A stretch of DNA of 64,000 nucleotides. Source: Myxococcota bacterium (lineage in GTDB: Bacteria; Myxococcota_A; Bradymonadia; UBA7976; UBA1532). The notes under the pieces are model-generated. The model made no database searches, was not told the DNA's origin, and saw only the letters and a program-made list of their open reading frames with translations. Shown here in pieces: positions 59,582-64,000 of the stretch; within the stretch, counting starts at the first letter, position 1, and every line of letters begins with the position of its first letter. A program made the translations under genes and the position numbers. The stretch is taken from NCBI GenBank assembly GCA_963169045.1, contig CAUJDF010000039.1, positions 124,001-188,000 on the forward strand. Direction: 5' to 3'.

Positions 59582-60975
59582 CAATCCTCCCGGTAGTAGA
59601 GAGTCCGCACGTACTGCGGCTCTCGCTTCAGGATCGCGAAGACCTTGCGCGTCATGTTGCCGACCCGGCCGGCGGCTTCCAGCCGGAAGAGCGACGAGTC
59701 GACGCGGCTGCGGCGCTCGACGTCGTCCCAACGCATCTGGGCGTTGGCCATCCACTGCAGGAAGGCGGCCTCGTTGCCGGCGAAGCCGGCCTGCTGGAGA
59801 CGCGCCATCTTGGCCTGCTGCTCGTCCATGCCCGTGAGCCGGAACGCCATGAACGAGCCGTTGACCGCCTGATACCAGCACTGGAGCGGGTTCTCGGCGC
59901 ATGCGCGGAAGTCCTTGGCGTTCTTGAACGGCCGCGCGAAGAGACGGTTGCCGCTCGACTCGAGCTGGCGGTACTGGCGCGCCTCGGCGACCAGCTGGGC
60001 GCACATGGTGAAGAAGCGGTCGGCGGTGTCGAGCCCGCCGCCGGCGTTCTCGACCTCCTTGCCGCAGAACGCCGTCTCGGCGACGAGGCCCGCGATCGAC
60101 GCGGCCCGCAGGTGGGACGCGAGCACCTCGGCGGAGGCGGCGTTCACGTTCACCTTGCCCGCGGAGTGGATGCTGACCTTGTCCTTGAGGAAGGCGTAGA
60201 GCTCGTCGTCGACGCCGCGCACGAGGCGCAGCTCCTCGATGCTGTCGAAGGGCTCGTCCTTTACGCGGTAGCGATCGTCCTGGCGCGCGTAGTAGGCGTC
60301 TTCGCCCTCGCCGGTGCTGTCGACGAGGTTGCCGGTCACGTCGAACGCGGTGCGCGTGTCGTCGGGATCGACCCAGTCGATCAGGTTGGCGATGACCTCC
60401 TCGCGCGTGTAGCGCTGCCCGTCGGACCGCTCGGTCTCGAACACGGGGGCGATGGCGGGGTCGCAGAGGATGGCGCGCAGCTGGTTGACGGTGGCGAGCT
60501 GGCTCGCGCAGTGGGAGGGCGCCGCGGCGCCGCCCCGCGGTGTGCCGCAGTGCAGGCCCGCGAGGCCGATGCGGCCCTCCTCGGGCATCAGCTTGATGTC
60601 TTCGATCTCACCCGACGCGATCCCGACGCCCTGGATGCCATCGAGCTCCACCGACAGACCGCCGAGCGGCAGGTCGATGCGCCCGCGCACGAAGATGCCG
60701 AGCAACATGTTGCAGAGCTTCTCCATGTCGAGCTTGCTCTGCATCTGGCCGAAGGGCCCCCACGCCTGGTGGTCGAGACAGGCGCGGGCCATGACCAGCG
60801 AGGTGTCCGCGAGCGTGCTGGCGCGGGACTGGTCGCGCAGGTTCACGCCCTGGTTGAGGTGCGTGCGCGCCGTCGACGAGAATTCGACGACGACGATGCC
60901 GAGGATGGCCACCGTGGTGATGACCATCAGCAGGGCCACGCCCGCCTGGGAGCCGCGCGTCCGTCGTTTCTTCAT
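59581..60975 (-). CDS. gspK: GspK, minor pseudopilin
   Basis: GspK caps the tip of the pseudopilus with GspI and GspJ. The 464-residue product is long, with the large alpha-helical insertion typical of GspK. The prepilin segment is QAGVALLMVITTVAILGI, with cleavage expected after Gly; as in other GspK proteins, Glu5 is absent. Later there are SAM-like domain features, NLIDWVDPDDT and KVNVNAASAEVL. The ATG 60975 overlaps the gspJ stop. It should interact with the minor pseudopilins encoded just upstream. Confidence 0.9.
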   Translation of the reverse strand: MKKRRTRGSQAGVALLMVITTVAILGIVVVEFSSTARTHLNQGVNLRDQSRASTLADTSLVMARACLDHQAWGPFGQMQSKLDMEKLCNMLLGIFVRGRIDLPLGGLSVELDGIQGVGIASGEIEDIKLMPEEGRIGLAGLHCGTPRGGAAAPSHCASQLATVNQLRAILCDPAIAPVFETERSDGQRYTREEVIANLIDWVDPDDTRTAFDVTGNLVDSTGEGEDAYYARQDDRYRVKDEPFDSIEELRLVRGVDDELYAFLKDKVSIHSAGKVNVNAASAEVLASHLRAASIAGLVAETAFCGKEVENAGGGLDTADRFFTMCAQLVAEARQYRQLESSGNRLFARPFKNAKDFRACAENPLQCWYQAVNGSFMAFRLTGMDEQQAKMARLQQAGFAGNEAAFLQWMANAQMRWDDVERRSRVDSSLFRLEAAGRVGNMTRKVFAILKREPQYVRTLYYRED

Positions 60976-61676
60976 TGCGCCGCCACCGGGCTGATCGGCC
61001 GCCGGATCTTCGGCGCGGCCTCGGTCACGAATCGCAGGGGCTGCAACTCGCGGTCGCCATTGAGGTTTTCGAGCACGAGCGTGATGCGCACGCGCGAGGG
61101 CAGGACCGGGTTGGCCGGGTCGTCGTCGGAGTCCCAGCTGCGCGTCCAGGCGCGCTCGCCGATCTCCTTGCGGTCGTCCCAGTACTCGATCTTGAACTCC
61201 TTGATGCCTTCGATCACCGGCCACACCGTGCCGCCGCGCTCCGGCTTGTCGTCGAGCCGCTTGCTCTCGCGCCGGTACAGCGTCTTGCCGCGGTACTTCC
61301 GGCTGTCGCCGCTCTTGAGGAAGTAGGCGACCTCGGCCTGGTCCGACTCCTTGGCGTCGGCGTGCAGGCGCAGGTGCGCGGTGGTCGCGAAGTGGAGCTC
61401 GTCTCCTTCGCCCTTGAAGTGCGTGATGACGTTGGGCTCGGTCTGCTCGCGCATGTTCTGCGGAACCGGCTGACGCAGGAAGGCCATTCGGACCTCGCGC
61501 GCGAGGCGGTTCATGACCTGCCGGCCCTCCTGGTAGCGGTCATTGATGGCGCCGACGCGCTCCCGCGTCTCGAAGGAGAGCGCCATCGTGCGCCAGACGG
61601 CCACCGACACCACCATGAGGATGGCGATGCTGACCATCACCTCGATCAGCGTAAAGCCGCTGCTTCGGCGCGGCAT
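60972..61676 (-). CDS. gspJ: GspJ, minor pseudopilin
   Basis: The product has 234 residues. The prepilin signal MPRRSSGFTLIEVMVSIAIL has the peptidase site Gly|Phe and Glu at +5. The C-terminal domain is beta-rich (VRITLVLENLNGDRELQPL). GspJ forms the tip complex with GspI and GspK. The ATG 61676 overlaps the gspI stop by one base; GTG 61679 is also in frame. Confidence 0.9.
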   Translation of the reverse strand: MPRRSSGFTLIEVMVSIAILMVVSVAVWRTMALSFETRERVGAINDRYQEGRQVMNRLAREVRMAFLRQPVPQNMREQTEPNVITHFKGEGDELHFATTAHLRLHADAKESDQAEVAYFLKSGDSRKYRGKTLYRRESKRLDDKPERGGTVWPVIEGIKEFKIEYWDDRKEIGERAWTRSWDSDDDPANPVLPSRVRITLVLENLNGDRELQPLRFVTEAAPKIRRPISPVAAQ

Positions 61677-62473
61677 CACTTGATGCCTCCCGCGCCCGGC
61701 AACTTAAGGCCGTTCAGCGGGTTGTTGCCGCGGGGGTTGAAGCCGCGGACGCCGCCCTCCTCGTCGCCGGTGTTGGCGACGCCGTCATCGCCGAGCGGGT
61801 TCGGCGGCGGCTCGTCGCCGCTGTTGGGGATGCCGTCGGGGCCGTCGGGATCGGGCGGGGGCGGGGGCGCCCCGCCGCGGCGGTCCTGGCCGAGCACGGT
61901 CACGAACCGCTCGAGCACCACCGTGCGCTCGCCAACCACGTCCTTCCACGCCACCTCGAGGCGGACCTTGCGGATCTTGTCCTCGAGCTGCTGCAGGAAC
62001 ATGGGGATGGCGCCCACGGCCATGCCCACGTTGCCCGCCAGCGCGCCGCCGGCGAGGCCCTCGGCCTGCGCCGGGTCGATGCCGAGCGCGCCCGTGTCGA
62101 GCCCGGTCATCATGCTCATGAACCGCTCGCCAATGGCGTCGGTGGCGCCCTCGGGCACCTCGAGCTTGTAGGCGCAGGCCTTCCACTTGAACTTGTCGAA
62201 GCCCTCTTCGTCGAACGAGCCCTCGTCGCAGCTGTCGAGGTCGTCCATCGTGCTCTCGTCCTCGAGCAGCTTGTGCTCGAGGTCGAGCAGCTTCCCCTCG
62301 GCGAGCAGCGTGGCCTGGCTGAGGCGGTTCGAGTAATCGCTCATCTGGATGGCGATGCCCTCGTGCCCCACCAGCGCGGCAAGGCCGAGGACCAGGATCG
62401 CCATCGCGACGACGACCTCGAGGAGGGTGAAGCCGGCGACTCGGCGACGACGAAGCGGAGAGGAGCGCCTCAA
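61676..62473 (-). CDS. gspI: GspI, minor pseudopilin with long Gly/Pro/Asp-rich tail
   Basis: The 265 residues are about twice the usual GspI length (~120-130). The prepilin signal is VAGFTLLEVVVAMAIL with Glu at +5. The globular part ends near residue 195 (FVTVLGQDRR). After it comes a tail of ~70 residues with DGIPNSGDE and DGVANTGDE, which resemble calcium-binding thrombospondin type 3 repeats. The start is TTG 62473 in a TTGA overlap with gspH. Confidence 0.86.
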   Translation of the reverse strand: MRRSSPLRRRRVAGFTLLEVVVAMAILVLGLAALVGHEGIAIQMSDYSNRLSQATLLAEGKLLDLEHKLLEDESTMDDLDSCDEGSFDEEGFDKFKWKACAYKLEVPEGATDAIGERFMSMMTGLDTGALGIDPAQAEGLAGGALAGNVGMAVGAIPMFLQQLEDKIRKVRLEVAWKDVVGERTVVLERFVTVLGQDRRGGAPPPPPDPDGPDGIPNSGDEPPPNPLGDDGVANTGDEEGGVRGFNPRGNNPLNGLKLPGAGGIK

Positions 62474-63132
62474 AACGACTCCTCCTCTTCGTGGTCCGGC
62501 TCGCCGAAGTCGCGCGGCGGGTCGATCTTGCCCGGCGAGCGCTGCACGCGGCCCGTGAAGGGCTGGACCTGCAGCGTGTACCAGGTCTCGTCCTGGTCGT
62601 GGGTGTAGATGATCGCCGGTTCGACGCGACCGTCGGGGAAGAAGTAGAGGTACGCCTTGCCCGTGCGGAACATGTCGGTCTGGCCGGTGGTGAGCACGCC
62701 CGCGATGTCCATGCCGCCGGCCAGCTGCTTGCGCGGAATGACGCCGTCCTCCTGGAACCGCTGGCGCCGCTCGACGAGCACGCCGTCGGTGTCCTCGCCG
62801 CTCGCCTCATCCACGTTGCCGGCCTCCGCGCCCTCGGCGACCTTCTTCTTCGAGAGGAAGACGGGCTGGTCGGACGCCTCGACCCAGTACGCCTCGGCGT
62901 CGAGGTCGAAGACCATGCGCATGTAGAGGCCGTGGGCCGCCGCACGGTTGAACGTGTGGCGGATGGCCGCCGCGATCTTGTTCGTCTCGGTCCGCAGCTT
63001 GATGGCGTCGACCCGGGAGAAGCCGCCGATGGCGACGCCGATGGCGAGCACGAGGATGGCGAGGACGACGATGACCTCGAGCAGGGTCAGGCCGCGGGCG
63101 GACCGCCGTCGTCGTGGGGAGAGGCTCGCCAT
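62470..63132 (-). CDS. gspH: GspH, minor pseudopilin
   Basis: The product has 220 residues. The prepilin signal follows a basic leader: RRRRSARGLTLLEVIVVLAI, cleaved before Leu, with Glu at +5. The globular domain has NKIAAAIRHTFNRAAAHG, YMRMVFDLDAEAYW and the late FFPDGRVEPAIIYT, as in the GspH/FimT family. ATG 63132 is preferred over GTG 63138. It lies between gspG and gspI, as usual. Confidence 0.88.
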   Translation of the reverse strand: MASLSPRRRRSARGLTLLEVIVVLAILVLAIGVAIGGFSRVDAIKLRTETNKIAAAIRHTFNRAAAHGLYMRMVFDLDAEAYWVEASDQPVFLSKKKVAEGAEAGNVDEASGEDTDGVLVERRQRFQEDGVIPRKQLAGGMDIAGVLTTGQTDMFRTGKAYLYFFPDGRVEPAIIYTHDQDETWYTLQVQPFTGRVQRSPGKIDPPRDFGEPDHEEEESF

Positions 63133-63146
63133 CCGCACCGCACCTG

Positions 63147-63602
63147 TCAGCTCTTGCCGCCTTCGCCGCCGGCCTTGACGTCGTCCTCGGTGCCCTCCTG
63201 CTTGTCGGGCCCCTTCGAGATCACCTCGACGCCGCTGCCGCCGTTGCGCGACGGGTTGTAGTAGACGAACGGCTGGTTCCAGGGGTCCTTGGGCTCCGTC
63301 TTCTCCTTCATGTAGGCGGGGCCGCCGCCGGGGGGAGAGATGAGCGCGCGCAGGCCCTCGGACTGCGAGGGGTAGTCGCCGGCGTCGACCTTGTAGAGGT
63401 CGAGCGCCTTCTGGATCTCGTTGATCTTCAGGCGAGCGGTGTTGACCTTCGCCTTGTCGAGCTGCCCCATGACGGCGACGACCACGACCGACGCGATCAG
63501 CGCCAGGATCGCAATGACGATCATGATCTCGAGCAGGGTCATGCCGCGCTGCGCCTTGCGCGCGGCCAGCCGGGCCTTCCTACGGGCGGCGGATGCGTTC
63601 AT
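63147..63602 (-). CDS. gspG: GspG, major pseudopilin
   Basis: GspG builds the periplasmic piston filament of the T2SS. The 151 residues have a long basic leader, the cleavage site QRGMTLLEIMIVIAILALIA (cut before Met, Glu at +5), and the conserved DAGDYPSQSEGLRAL and KDPWNQPFVYYNP. The C-terminus has GPDKQEGTEDD, a version of the calcium site of GspG. The start at ATG 63602 has GGAGG upstream. This is the best-defined gene of the operon. Confidence 0.95.
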   Translation of the reverse strand: MNASAARRKARLAARKAQRGMTLLEIMIVIAILALIASVVVVAVMGQLDKAKVNTARLKINEIQKALDLYKVDAGDYPSQSEGLRALISPPGGGPAYMKEKTEPKDPWNQPFVYYNPSRNGGSGVEVISKGPDKQEGTEDDVKAGGEGGKS

Positions 63603-63616
63603 GCGCGTCCTCCTGG

Positions 63617-64000
63617 TCACTGGATGAATTCGTTGAGCTGAAGGATGGGCAACAGCACGGCGAACACGATGATGCCGATCGCCACGCCCATGCCGACGAT
63701 CATGAGCGGCTCGAGCAGGCTCGTGAGCGTGGCCACGCGTGTCTCGACCTGCGTCTCGTAGGCCTCGGACACGACGGTCAGCATCTCTTCGAGCTCGCCC
63801 GATCGCTCACCGATGGCGATCATGTGCGTCACGATGGGCGGGAACTTGCCCGAGCGCTTCAACGGGTCGGCCAGGGTCGCGCCTTCCTTGACGGCGAGGC
63901 GCGCCTCTTCGACCACCTCGGCCAGCACCCGGTTGTTGAGCACGTTCTTGGTGATGTCGAGCGCCGTGAGCAGGGGCACGCCCGAGCGCAGCAGCGTCGC
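63617..64000 (-). CDS. gspF: GspF, inner-membrane platform protein (C-terminal part, cut by window edge)
   Basis: Only the last ~127 of about 400 residues are in the window; the frame is open to base 64000. The end is typical: LLRSGVPLLTALDI, MIAIGERSGELEEML, then a TM helix (EPLMIVGMGVAIGIIVFAVL) and the closing PILQLNEFIQ. GspF/PilC is the polytopic platform around which the ATPase assembles the pseudopilus. It is upstream of gspG on the same strand. Confidence 0.94.
   Translation of the reverse strand, partial: ATLLRSGVPLLTALDITKNVLNNRVLAEVVEEARLAVKEGATLADPLKRSGKFPPIVTHMIAIGERSGELEEMLTVVSEAYETQVETRVATLTSLLEPLMIVGMGVAIGIIVFAVLLPILQLNEFIQ

Overview
The window is uniformly high-GC, densely coded bacterial chromosome. 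It holds housekeeping operons together with signalling and surface proteins typical of Myxococcota and their deltaproteobacterial neighbours: a Ser/Thr kinase fused to an FGE-like domain, a PEGA protein, long TPR proteins, a hyalin-repeat-like surface protein, an NPC-repeat lipoprotein and a GspN-containing type II secretion operon. The phylum is inferred from gene content; no rRNA or tRNA gene was seen. Almost every gene has clear codon bias, overlaps of 1 to 4 bases are the rule, and no insertion sequence, prophage or CRISPR array was found.

Layout. 1-8.7 kb: the 5' part of uvrA (minus strand, cut by the window edge), mpl (peptidoglycan recycling), a TPR-tailed methyltransferase, a DUF2723 membrane protein, a PP2C phosphatase with a cyclic-nucleotide-binding domain, and an anchored lectin-like protein. 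8.8-19.3 kb: the classic translation/RNA operon rimP-nusA-ylxR/L7Ae-infB-rbfA-truB-rpsO-pnp, preceded by the only textbook U-tract terminator I found in the window. 19.3-31.7 kb: dut, a kinase-FGE protein, a diguanylate cyclase with a degenerate receiver, the purine cluster purB-C-S-Q-L-F, and a seven-heme cytochrome c whose start overlaps the purF stop. 31.7-41.2 kb: poorly characterised envelope and TPR genes, including a 1644-residue TPR protein and an orphan TatT lipoprotein. 41.3-49.5 kb: moaA followed by a cytochrome c maturation cluster, ccmE-ccmF-(CcmI-like zinc ribbon)-(novel anchored protein)-ccmA-ccmB-ccmC-ccmD-like-small membrane protein. CcmE carries Cys in place of the heme-binding His, and no ccmG or ccmH is present. 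49.5-55.6 kb: a 997-residue secreted repeat protein divergent from a Slt70-type lytic transglycosylase. 55.7-64 kb: a minus-strand type II secretion operon in the transcriptional order gspF(partial)-G-H-I-J-K-L-M-N.

How the parts fit. The rimP-to-pnp block builds the ribosome, initiates translation and degrades RNA; its leader hairpins suggest the autoregulation known for nusA and pnp in enterobacteria. The pur genes make the middle steps of IMP synthesis. The ccm cluster would mature c-type cytochromes such as the heptaheme protein after purF. The T2SS could export surface proteins such as the neighbouring repeat protein. The most unusual item is the ccm locus: a System I*-like set with Cys-type CcmE, no CcmG/H, and two extra proteins with CcmI-like coiled-coil segments.
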